From Methylobacter luteus IMV-B-3098 (GTDB lineage: Bacteria > Pseudomonadota > Gammaproteobacteria > Methylococcales > Methylomonadaceae), in the NCBI RefSeq assembly GCF_000427625.1, contig NZ_KE386569.1:1202216-1266215 (forward strand): DNA of 64,000 nt, read 5' to 3'. Both the position numbers and the translations under genes were made by a program. This document shows positions 49,009 to 56,794 of this stretch, piece after piece. The notes beneath the pieces were generated by a model. That model saw only the letters and a program-made list of their open reading frames with translations. It had not been told where the DNA came from and ran no database searches. Within the stretch, counting starts at the first letter, position 1. Every line of letters begins with the position of its first letter.

Positions 49009-50346
49009 ATGCAACCGACTTCAATAGACACCCCCCTATCCTTTTCAGATTTATCCCTTGACGAGCGTTTGCTCATGGCGTCAAGCAAACTGGGCTTTGA
49101 GCAGCCCACGCCGACTCAAGTGCAGACTATTCCACCAGCCCTGCAACATAAAGACCTGCTGGTCAGCGCCGAGACCGGCAGCGGCAAAACAGCCGCCTTC
49201 CTGCTGCCGACCTTGCATCATTTGCTGACGATTCCCGCTTCGCATGCAGGAACACGTGCACTGGTGCTGGCGCCGACCCGGGAACTCGCGCGGCAGATTT
49301 TTCAGCAATGCAGGCACTTGTGCGAATTCACCGAGCTGCAAGCCGGCCTGATTACCGGCGGCGATGACTTCAAACAACAGCAGAAAACCTTCCGCAAACA
49401 TCCCGAGATCATCATTGCCACACCTGGACGGCTCCTGGAACTGCTGGAGCAGGACGCGCCCGATTTTGATGAGCTGGAAGTGCTGGTGCTGGATGAAGCC
49501 GATCGTATGCTGGATATGGGTTTTAGCGACGACGTCTTGTCCATCGTTGAGCACTGCAATGCGCAAAGACAAACGCTGCTGCTTTCCGCAACGCTGGCTC
49601 ATCAAGGCGTCACGAAAATAGCCGCTCAGGTACTGAAAAAACCTGAAGTGGTCGCCTTAAACAGCCTGCACGACGAACACGGCAATATTGAGCAGCAAAT
49701 TGTTCTGGCCGACGACAATGATCACAAACAGAAACTGCTGGCCTGGCTGCTGCTGAACGAAACCTATGACAAGGCGCTGGTATTTACCAACACCAAAATT
49801 CAGGCCGACAGTCTGCGCGGCCCGTTGCGGGGCCAGAAGCTCCGTGTCGGCGTGCTGCACGGCGATCTGGATCAGAAAGACCGTAACCGTGTTTTGGAAT
49901 TGTATACGCAGGGCGATATCAACATTCTGATTGCCACCGATGTCGCGGCGCGCGGTCTCGATGTAAAAGGCATCGATCTGGTGATTAATTTCGATATGCC
50001 GAGAACCGGCATCGACTATATCCATCGCATCGGCAGAACGGGACGCGCCGACGAACTGGGTCTGGCGATTGCCCTGGTGAAAAGTACCGAATGGAATTTA
50101 ATGGCCGGCATCGAGCGTTTTTTAAAACAGAAGTTTAAACGCCGCACGATCAAGGAAATGGAAGGCAAGTATAAAGGTCCTAAAAAACTTAAAGCCTCAG
50201 GAAAAGCCGCAGGCAGCAAGACAAAAAAAGAACCTAAAAAAGAAGCTGTCAAAAAGGCCAAAATGCGTCATCGCGACAAGAAAAATATCGGCAAACGCCG
50301 CGCCCCAAGCAATAAGCCTTCCACAGAGCAAGTCCCCACTGATTAA
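49009..50346 (+). CDS. DEAD-box RNA helicase, SrmB/RhlE type
   Basis: The 445-residue helicase has all the standard motifs: a Q motif region GFEQPTPTQVQ, Walker A AETGSGKTAAF, DEAD in VLDEADRM, SAT in LSATLAHQ, and HRIGRTGRADE. A basic Lys-rich tail (about residues 390-440) would bind RNA. It resembles SrmB of ribosome assembly. It is preceded by a promoter-like stretch with no operon partner. Confidence 0.93.
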   Translation: MQPTSIDTPLSFSDLSLDERLLMASSKLGFEQPTPTQVQTIPPALQHKDLLVSAETGSGKTAAFLLPTLHHLLTIPASHAGTRALVLAPTRELARQIFQQCRHLCEFTELQAGLITGGDDFKQQQKTFRKHPEIIIATPGRLLELLEQDAPDFDELEVLVLDEADRMLDMGFSDDVLSIVEHCNAQRQTLLLSATLAHQGVTKIAAQVLKKPEVVALNSLHDEHGNIEQQIVLADDNDHKQKLLAWLLLNETYDKALVFTNTKIQADSLRGPLRGQKLRVGVLHGDLDQKDRNRVLELYTQGDINILIATDVAARGLDVKGIDLVINFDMPRTGIDYIHRIGRTGRADELGLAIALVKSTEWNLMAGIERFLKQKFKRRTIKEMEGKYKGPKKLKASGKAAGSKTKKEPKKEAVKKAKMRHRDKKNIGKRRAPSNKPSTEQVPTD

Positions 50347-50507
50347 TCAGTAAAAAATCAGACGGCCGATTTATCGGGCTGCCTGATTTACAAAATCGCT
50401 CGGTTTAAGTCTTCGTTAAACCGAGCGTCATACAACTCATGACGTCTCCTCATCGCCTGAATAATCATGCCCTCGCAGGTCAGCCGTTGCATAACAATAA
50501 CGTCCAG

Positions 50508-50723
50508 TCATTTACGAAAAATCAGATTGATAATCAGCGTCAAAATCAGGCTGACGATGATCATCGAGGTAATCGGAAAAAAAATAACCCGTTTTTCATC
50601 CCTGATATGAATATCACCGGGCAGCTTGCCAAACCAATTGATCAGCCCGGGAGCATAATTGAAAACAAGCCCGGCAACGATCAGGATGACGCCAATGATC
50701 ATCAATACTTTACCGGTTGTCAT
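50508..50723 (-). CDS. DUF2905 family small membrane protein
   Basis: The 71-residue protein has two transmembrane helices. The first half (IIGVILIVAGLVFNYAPGLINWFGKLPGDIHI) and the second helix (IIVSLILTLIINLIF) match the DUF2905 pattern. The family function is unknown. It stands alone on the minus strand. Confidence 0.88.
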   Translation of the reverse strand: MTTGKVLMIIGVILIVAGLVFNYAPGLINWFGKLPGDIHIRDEKRVIFFPITSMIIVSLILTLIINLIFRK

Positions 50724-50867
50724 AGGTTGCCCTCCATTACGCTAAGCCACTGTTTTTAATTCTGCGATTATAACCACTTATTACTGCGCTCTTAGTCGGT
50801 ATGTTTACTTAGGCGTTAATGCGAATTTTATTTTTCTATTCAATAGGCTATTTTACCTGACAATTCA

Positions 50868-51162
50868 TGCTACCTGGAGGCTTCAAGCAGGTGGCAGGCA
50901 AACTCGCCCATTTGCTGAAGGCACCAACAGCTATTTTAGAGGGGCTATGGCAATAACCGATCCATCCACTGAAGCAGCGGCAATGGCGCAAGACAACCCC
51001 CGCTTCACGATTAAAGATTGCACACTTAAAAGCCAGGGAAATGGGGATTACCGTGAAAAACTTTGTGCGTGAAAATTTCCTGCTGACCCGCCAGCTGCGC
51101 GAACATCTGACATTGATGTTCGCGTTGCAATATGGCGCCGTTGACTGTATCGAGCTGGGCTG
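50868..51162 (+). pseudogene. possible gene remnant ending at the treZ start
   Basis: The stretch between the DUF2905 gene and treZ holds one frame open from ATG at 50868 (MLPGGFKQVAGKLAHLLKAP) but broken by TAA in LWQ-stop-PIHPL. The frame continues for about 70 protein-like residues (GITVKNFVRENFLLTRQLREH) to CIELG and a TGA that overlaps the treZ ATG. The family was not recognised. It may be a decayed gene once coupled to treZ. Confidence 0.35.
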
Positions 51163-53010
51163 ATGGCTGTCAAGCGCCGCCATCTGATGCCTTTCGGCGC
51201 GCAACTCATGGATGACGGCCGGGTGCGTTTTCGCTTGTGGGCGCCGGGGGCCGACAAAGTCGAGCTCAGTCTGCTAGGGCTGGATCCTGAAGAACATCTG
51301 CCGATGACACCGGAAGACGAAGGTTGGTTCGGCATTATCACCGAGCATGGCAGTAGCGCTTATTACTATCAATACTGTATTAACGAGGCTGTTTATGTTC
51401 CTGATCCGGCCTCGCGCTATCAACCGGAAACCGTGCATGGCGCCAGCCAGATCGTCGATCCCAACGACTGGGACTGGCAGGATCAGGACTGGCAAGGACG
51501 ACCCTGGGAAGAAGTCGTCCTGTACGAGCTGCATATCGGCACGTTCACGGCCGAGGGCACATTTGCCGCCGCCAGGCAGCAGCTCGATTATCTGGCCGAA
51601 CTGGGAGTAACGGCTCTGCAGCTCATGCCGATCGCGGACTTTCCCGGCACCCGCAATTGGGGCTACGATGGCGTGCTGCCTTTCGCCCCGGCCACGGCTT
51701 ATGGCACGCCGAACGATCTGAAGGATTTCATACAGGCGGCGCACGCCAGGGGCCTAATGGTTTTTCTGGACATGGTTTACAATCATTTCGGCCCCGAAGG
51801 CAATTACCTGAATCAGTATGCGCCGGCATTTTTTACCGACCGTCATCAAACACCCTGGGGCGACGCGATCAATTTTGACGGCCCCGGTAGTACCTGGGTG
51901 CGCAACTTTTTTGTTCATAACGCCTTGTACTGGCTCGAAGAATACCATGTTGACGGGCTGCGGTTCGATTCCGTCCATGCTATTTTCGATGACTCCGATC
52001 CTGCCCGTCCGCCACTTTTTGAGTATCTGGCCCAGGAGGTGCGCCATGCTCATGGTTATGACCGCCATATTCATCTGGTTCTGGAAAACGACAACAATGC
52101 CGCACATTATTTAAGGCCAACCCCGGCGAAGCAGCATAACAGCCATTACAATGCCCAATGGAATGACGATATTCATCACGTGCTGCATGTGCTGCTGACC
52201 GGCGAAACCAGCGGTTATTATCAGGACTATGCCGAGCATACGCTTGAACATCTCGCCCGTTGCCTGACCGAAGGTTTTGCCTACCAGGGAGAAATCTCCT
52301 CCTATCGGGACTGCAGACCGCGTGGCGAACCGAGCGCCGATCTGCCGCCTACGGCCTTCGTGGTTTTTCTGCAGAATCATGACCAGATTGGCAACCGTGC
52401 TTTCGCGGAGCGCCTTTCCGCGTTATGTTCCCCGAAAGCGTTGCGCGCGGCCACGGCGATTATTCTGCTGGCACCGTCCATACCTCTCTTGTTTATGGGA
52501 CAGGAATGGGGCGCATCTACGCCCTTCCCTTATTTCGTCGATTTCACGGCAGAACTGAGTGAGAAAGTCATACAAGGCCGGCTCCGGGAATTTGCGCGCT
52601 TCCCGGACTTTAATGACTCGCTGAACATACCGCTGCCCAATCAGATCGACACTTTTCTGTCAGCAAAACTGGACTGGCATGAACTGGAGCAACCGTCTCA
52701 CCGGCAATGGCTGGATTACCACCGGCACCTGTTGGATCTGCGCCGGCAGTACGTTCAGCCGCGTCTATCCGGCATGGCCGGCGGGCAAGCAGAGTATCGG
52801 TTATTAAGCGAGCGAGCATTAACGGTGAACTGGCGATTGGCCGATGATTCGCAACTGGAGTTAATCGCCAATCTAGGCGATGAATCGGTGACGATCGATA
52901 GCCCCAGCACTGGTGAAGTCATTTTCAGAACCGATACAGCGATAGCCGATCTTCAGCCGCCATACACACTACCCCCTTGGTCAGTAGTCTGGCTGTTAGC
53001 TGAAGGCTGA
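51163..53010 (+). CDS. treZ: malto-oligosyltrehalose trehalohydrolase
   Basis: TreZ releases trehalose from the end of maltooligosyl trehalose. The 615 residues contain an N-terminal CBM48-like domain (VRFRLWAPGADKVELSLLG) and the GH13 barrel. The catalytic nucleophile Asp lies in DGLRFDSVHAI, the acid/base Glu in HLVLENDNN and the third Asp in FLQNHDQIGNR. No treY lies beside it in the window. Confidence 0.95.
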   Translation: MAVKRRHLMPFGAQLMDDGRVRFRLWAPGADKVELSLLGLDPEEHLPMTPEDEGWFGIITEHGSSAYYYQYCINEAVYVPDPASRYQPETVHGASQIVDPNDWDWQDQDWQGRPWEEVVLYELHIGTFTAEGTFAAARQQLDYLAELGVTALQLMPIADFPGTRNWGYDGVLPFAPATAYGTPNDLKDFIQAAHARGLMVFLDMVYNHFGPEGNYLNQYAPAFFTDRHQTPWGDAINFDGPGSTWVRNFFVHNALYWLEEYHVDGLRFDSVHAIFDDSDPARPPLFEYLAQEVRHAHGYDRHIHLVLENDNNAAHYLRPTPAKQHNSHYNAQWNDDIHHVLHVLLTGETSGYYQDYAEHTLEHLARCLTEGFAYQGEISSYRDCRPRGEPSADLPPTAFVVFLQNHDQIGNRAFAERLSALCSPKALRAATAIILLAPSIPLLFMGQEWGASTPFPYFVDFTAELSEKVIQGRLREFARFPDFNDSLNIPLPNQIDTFLSAKLDWHELEQPSHRQWLDYHRHLLDLRRQYVQPRLSGMAGGQAEYRLLSERALTVNWRLADDSQLELIANLGDESVTIDSPSTGEVIFRTDTAIADLQPPYTLPPWSVVWLLAEG

Positions 53011-53223
53011 ACGGTCATGGCGCCGGTCAAGGCGATTCCTGATGCCACTCCGGTTACGTTGTTGATGGCCAGTTAATAACTTGAATAAAAGAATGCTCAA
53101 AAATGATGAAAGCTCAGCAATGTGTGCTACCGTACAGAACTCATCTGTTTTTAAGCGTAGAGTTTGAACCAGATAAGGCAGAACAGTTTATCTTAATGAA
53201 AACGAACCTGTTTAGGAGGAAAT

Positions 53224-53406
53224 ATGGATATTGAAGTTGGCGGTTTTCTAGGTTTTATCGTACTCGTCCTGGATATCTGGGCCATAATTAGCATTGTAAA
53301 AAGTGCTGCTTCAACTGGAGCGAAGGTTTTATGGGTGATTTTGATTTTACTGCTGCCTGTTGTGGGTTTGATAATTTGGTGGTTTGCAGGGCCGAAAGGT
53401 GATTAA
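53224..53406 (+). CDS. small PLD-N (PLDc_N) domain membrane protein
   Basis: The 60-residue protein has two hydrophobic helices (GFLGFIVLVLDIWAIISIV and VLWVILILLLPVVGLIIWWF) and ends in AGPKGD. This is the cardiolipin synthase N-terminal transmembrane type. A strong AGGAGG sits just before the ATG. Confidence 0.85.
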   Translation: MDIEVGGFLGFIVLVLDIWAIISIVKSAASTGAKVLWVILILLLPVVGLIIWWFAGPKGD

Positions 53407-53434
53407 TTGATTTGTTAAATGGAGATAGAAGCTT

Positions 53435-53499
53435 AGCCAGTAGTTTGGGTTTTAGCCTCGATGACAACGGGACTAAAACCTTTCCGTCTGGCTTTTTTT
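53435..53499 (+). terminator. nested hairpin terminator after the PLDc_N gene
   Basis: AGCCAG at 53435-53440 pairs with CTGGCT at 53488-53493, followed by a T-run. Inside it, GGTTTTAG at 53448-53455 pairs with CTAAAACC at 53473-53480. The nested form is unusual for a simple terminator. Confidence 0.55.
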
Positions 53500-53572
53500 C
53501 TTCTATTTTGAAAGAAGTCACTTTACATGCGGCATCTTCCTAACACGACTGGCGTGTAAAATTATTTACAAT

Positions 53573-53588
53573 ATGTCTATGATATAAT
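53573..53588 (+). repeat. Ter-like repeat copy 1
   Basis: ATGTCTATGATATAAT, one of four identical 15-mers (the 16th base also matches in copies 1-3). It lies between the PLDc_N gene and the DUF2784 gene, which converge here, so nothing is transcribed from it in an obvious way. Confidence 0.7.
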
Positions 53589-53699
53589 AAACTTTTTATT
53601 TTATATTTCTCATAGCCTGTGCCATCAACTTTATAGTGAAGTTGGTAGTTTTTTCCACTGGCTTCCCAGGATGAGAACGAAGGGATATTTCAATGTTTT

Positions 53700-54059
53700 T
53701 TATCGCGCCTTGCGGATGAGCCACAATCCGTAAATGATGCTATTGAGAATCAGGACGATTATTCCGAATGTGATTTGTATTTGATGGGTTAATCCAGTGG
53801 GATAAATTACTGGCATGATGTAATGATCGATAAAATCGCCGGAATAAGTATCTCCATCAGCGGATCTAAGCTTGTTTTCAAGCGGTGTCAGAGGACAAAT
53901 GCCGCCGCTGAGTTCGATAAATGCCCCCCATGCGGCAGCCGGTAAATGAAGCCATGCGAGCCACCGCCATTTGAAGATGAACAGGCCGCCGAAAACGACA
54001 AATAAAATGAAGGAAAAATGCAGCAGTACGACCAGATCGGCAACTAATTGATTTGACAT
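53700..54059 (-). CDS. DUF2784 family membrane protein
   Basis: The 119-residue protein has several transmembrane helices (ADLVVLLHFSFILFVVFGGLF, QITFGIIVLILNSIIYGLWL). WLHLPAAAWGAFIELSGGICPLTPLEN is the DUF2784 signature. Function unknown. It converges on the small PLDc_N gene. Confidence 0.88.
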   Translation of the reverse strand: MSNQLVADLVVLLHFSFILFVVFGGLFIFKWRWLAWLHLPAAAWGAFIELSGGICPLTPLENKLRSADGDTYSGDFIDHYIMPVIYPTGLTHQIQITFGIIVLILNSIIYGLWLIRKAR

Positions 54060-54208
54060 TGACTCTCCTTAATGAGGCACTTGAATTGGCTTGGAGTCTG
54101 ACGGAATCGCCTCGTTCATGAATTTTGCTTACATTCGGCTATCTTTTAAATTTAAGTGGGTAACAGCATTACAATAGTCCCTTCCCTACTCAGCACGACA
54201 ATTATTTT

Positions 54209-54934
54209 ATGAAGACAATTTTAATAACGGGCAGTAATTCGGATATTGGTATAGCCGTTGCAAAAGCCTTGTCCAACCATCCATTGCAATTGGCTCTACA
54301 TTATTATTCAAATCAAGCTAAAGTTAGTGAGCTTCAAGCTTGGCTGGATGAAAAAAATGTCCAAAACCGCCTTTTTCAATGCGATCTGACAGAGCCCAGT
54401 CAAGCCGAGTCTCTGATTGCTCAGACCTTGGCGGCATTTGGCTCGCTTGACGTCTTAATCAATATCGTCGGCCCTTTTACGTATAAAGACATTCTGGAGG
54501 TCACTCCGAAAGAATGGTTCGATGATATTAATCTGAACCTGCATACCTGCTTTAACACCACTCATTATGCACTGAATGAACTGCGTCGTAACCAAGGCCA
54601 GATCATCAATTTTGCCTTTTCCGGCGTGGAAAACATCAAAGCATGGACGATGTCGACCGGTTACTGCGCTGCTAAAACGGGTGTTGCCGCATTAACTAAA
54701 AGTCTGGCTGTCGCTCTTGCTCCGCACAAAGTGCGCGTTAATGCGATCTGCCCCGGACTTGTCGAGGAAGGTCATATCAGTGCGGAAGAGCGTCAGCAAA
54801 TGGCAAGTCAAATCCCCTATGGTCGCCCTGTGCGCCCCGACGAAATAGGCCAAACTGCTGCATGGCTGGTTTGGAATAGCCCGGAATCGATGACCGGTTC
54901 ATTGATTACTGTTGCCGGTGCCTGGGAGTACTAA
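54209..54934 (+). CDS. short-chain dehydrogenase/reductase
   Basis: The 241-residue SDR has the cofactor loop TGSNSDIG (with Asp in place of the usual Gly) and the Tyr-Lys pair in YCAAKTG. The NNAG motif is replaced by NIVG, so cofactor binding may differ. GEVxxxAAWL-like C-terminus is present. The substrate is unknown. It has no operon partner because an IS4 element lies just downstream. Confidence 0.85.
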   Translation: MKTILITGSNSDIGIAVAKALSNHPLQLALHYYSNQAKVSELQAWLDEKNVQNRLFQCDLTEPSQAESLIAQTLAAFGSLDVLINIVGPFTYKDILEVTPKEWFDDINLNLHTCFNTTHYALNELRRNQGQIINFAFSGVENIKAWTMSTGYCAAKTGVAALTKSLAVALAPHKVRVNAICPGLVEEGHISAEERQQMASQIPYGRPVRPDEIGQTAAWLVWNSPESMTGSLITVAGAWEY

Positions 54935-54993
54935 TCTCAATGGATTGACTTGATGCTTAAAGCCCAAAACTGATTATTCAGTTCTCCTTGTTA

Positions 54994-54999
54994 GTTGAT
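54994..54999. repeat. left target-site duplication of the IS4 element
   Basis: GTTGAT here matches GTTGAT at 56302-56307, directly outside the two inverted repeats. Confidence 0.7.
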
Positions 55000-55019
55000 C
55001 AATACTTCGGACAGTTTTA
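55000..55019 (+). repeat. left inverted repeat of the IS4 element
   Basis: CAATACTTCGGACAGTTTTA pairs with the minus-strand reading of 56282-56301. Confidence 0.8.
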
Positions 55020-55090
55020 ATGGAGTAGAACCATGAGCAAACTCTGGGATAATACGGTTTCCGACATCGAACAACCCCAGAAATCAGCTC

Positions 55091-56284
55091 ATGGAAGAGA
55101 TAGTAAACTCAGTTTTAACCTCAATGTCCAGCGTCAAAAAGCCGCAAAGACTATTTCTGATGGGGTTGTTTTCAGTGTTGAGATTGTTTCAAGGCAAGGC
55201 GACGTTTCGTAACCTAAGCCGCTACAGCGAAATGCATGAAAAACGTTTTTCGCGTTGGTCCCGTCGAGCCTTTGATTTTACTCACTTCAATGCCCGATTA
55301 CTTGCTCATGAATTGCCCGAAGCTCACGAACGGATAGCCGCCATTGATGCCAGTTTTATGAAAAAAAGCGGGAAGCACACAGAGGGTTTGGGGTACTTTT
55401 ACCATAGCCAGGCAGGCAAAGCTGAAAAAGGCTTGGAGATTTCGCTTATTTCACTCGTTGATTTGAATGCCAATACCGCCTATGCCATTGATGCCCGACA
55501 AACCGTGGATGTTGAAGAACAGAGCCGGGTGGACCTCTATGCCCGGCATTTTCGCGAGGTTGCCCCGGCGTTGAAAAAGGCTTCAATACGCTATCTGGCC
55601 GCCGACAGCTATTACAGCAAGGTGAAATTTATTGATGCGGTTTGCGAACAAGCGTTTGATTTGGTCGGTAAACTGCGGATTGATGCGGATTTGTACTGGC
55701 TTTACCCAGGCGACTATAAAGGCTGTGGACGCCCGAAAAAATACGACGGAAAAGTCGACATCGTGTCCGAGAAAGCGCGTTTTGGCTATCACCTCACACT
55801 GGAGGGCGGTGTCGACCTGTACAGCCAGGTGGTCTATTGCAAACGCTTTAAGCGAAACCTCCGGGTTGTCTTGCTTCATAACAGGCAAAAAGTCAAAGAA
55901 GGCCATGCGCTTCTGTTCTCAACGGATGCGGCTCTGGATCCTGTCACAATCCTTCACTACTATAAAGCGCGTTTTCAAATCGAATTTTTGTTTCGTGATG
56001 CCAAACAATATACCGGGCTCATGGATTGCCAAGCCCGCTGTAAAGAAGCGATACAGATGCATACCAATGCGTCATTGACAGCGCTGAATCTCTTGAAGCT
56101 TGAATATCGACGTCAAAAACAGACGACGCAGGAAACGGTGATTTCCATTGCCTCCTGGAAACGTAAAAAATTCAATCAACACTTGCTGTTACGCCTTTTC
56201 GACAAGTTAGGCCTGAGCGGAGAGTGCGAAAAAATAGCCCAACTATTTGACGAATTCAGTGATTATGGGACGATTGCTGCGTAA
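55091..56284 (+). CDS. IS4-family transposase
   Basis: The 397-residue DDE transposase has its first Asp in IAAIDASFMKK, its second in YLAADSYYS, and the YREK signature Y..R...E......K in YKARFQIEFLFRDAKQY. The ATG at 55091 gives the normal N-terminus (SSVKKPQRLFLMGLFSVLRLF). The stop overlaps the right inverted repeat. An overlapping 59-codon frame at 55033-55212 is probably non-coding. Confidence 0.93.
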   Translation: MEEIVNSVLTSMSSVKKPQRLFLMGLFSVLRLFQGKATFRNLSRYSEMHEKRFSRWSRRAFDFTHFNARLLAHELPEAHERIAAIDASFMKKSGKHTEGLGYFYHSQAGKAEKGLEISLISLVDLNANTAYAIDARQTVDVEEQSRVDLYARHFREVAPALKKASIRYLAADSYYSKVKFIDAVCEQAFDLVGKLRIDADLYWLYPGDYKGCGRPKKYDGKVDIVSEKARFGYHLTLEGGVDLYSQVVYCKRFKRNLRVVLLHNRQKVKEGHALLFSTDAALDPVTILHYYKARFQIEFLFRDAKQYTGLMDCQARCKEAIQMHTNASLTALNLLKLEYRRQKQTTQETVISIASWKRKKFNQHLLLRLFDKLGLSGECEKIAQLFDEFSDYGTIAA

Positions 56285-56301
56285 AAGTGTTCGAACTATT
56301 G
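56282..56301 (-). repeat. right inverted repeat of the IS4 element
   Basis: This is the inverted partner of 55000-55019 (17 of 20). It begins within the transposase stop codon. Confidence 0.8.
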
Positions 56302-56307
56302 GTTGAT
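56302..56307. repeat. right target-site duplication of the IS4 element
   Basis: GTTGAT, the partner of 54994-54999. Confidence 0.7.
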
Positions 56308-56327
56308 GGGGAAACTTTTTAATTAAA

Positions 56328-56343
56328 ATGTCTATGATATAAT
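56328..56343 (+). repeat. Ter-like repeat copy 2
   Basis: ATGTCTATGATATAAT just outside the IS4 right end. It sits between convergent genes, 97 bp before copy 3. Confidence 0.7.
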
Positions 56344-56424
56344 ATTCTTTAATTTTATAAGCATCATCATGTGGTAATGTGATAAACATTATGAAGGCGG
56401 ATGCGGATAAGGTAAGGATTAATT

Positions 56425-56440
56425 ATGTCTATGATATAAT
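56425..56440 (+). repeat. Ter-like repeat copy 3
   Basis: ATGTCTATGATATAAT in the same orientation as copies 1 and 2. The flanking sequences differ, so only the core is conserved. Confidence 0.7.
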
Positions 56441-56627
56441 TAATATATTGATTTAAATACTCATCTTTCGTCACGGATGGCATCACTTTAGATCAATTTT
56501 TAACCGGCTAATTTTGGCCCGGCTTCCAGCTCGTTTTTTTGGGAACTTTCAAACCTGGTTTTCAGCCTCGATCGCCTGTCATTGAATCAAGCGCCAGCAT
56601 TGAACCTGATAATTCAGTAAGGAAGGT

Positions 56628-56655
56628 CACGTTCGCGCCCATGGGCGCGAACGTG
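56628..56655. repeat. perfect 28-bp palindrome
   Basis: CACGTTCGCGCCCA followed by its exact reverse complement, with no spacer. It has no T-tract and is not near a recognised gene start. It could form a cruciform or be the binding site of a dimeric protein. Confidence 0.8.
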
Positions 56656-56794
56656 CTAGTTGACTCCATTATGTTTCAATCGACTTATGGTATTGAACAC
56701 CAGTTGACTCGCGAGATATCAGATTCCAGAGCCGTATGCTCCATGCTTGTCTTTTTTCAAGCCCTTCTTTTCCCATGGACGCCATCAGTCAGGT

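Larger units (their letters stand above)
55000..56301 (+). mobile_element. IS4-family insertion sequence, about 1.3 kb
   Basis: The element is bounded by 20-bp imperfect inverted repeats (55000-55019 and 56282-56301, 17 of 20 matching) and by GTTGAT target duplications. It carries one intact DDE transposase. Intact duplications suggest a fairly recent insertion. It sits between the SDR gene and the SBBP-repeat gene. Confidence 0.88.
56308..56794. other. gene-free spacer with Ter-like repeats and a palindrome
   Basis: About 490 bp between the IS4 element and the end of the SBBP gene. It carries two copies of the 16-mer (56328, 56425) and a perfect 28-bp palindrome (56628-56655). A 100-codon open frame at 56539-56841 has no ribosome-binding site, contains the palindrome and looks non-coding. 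Confidence 0.6.

Noticed and set aside
50848-51204. 118-codon minus-strand ORF upstream of treZ
   Set aside because: It is Cys- and Ser-rich and antisense to the protein-like remnant frame, so it is probably a shadow.
55033-55212. 59-codon open frame at the start of the IS4 element
   Set aside because: It overlaps the transposase in another frame and has no ribosome-binding site or recognisable domain.
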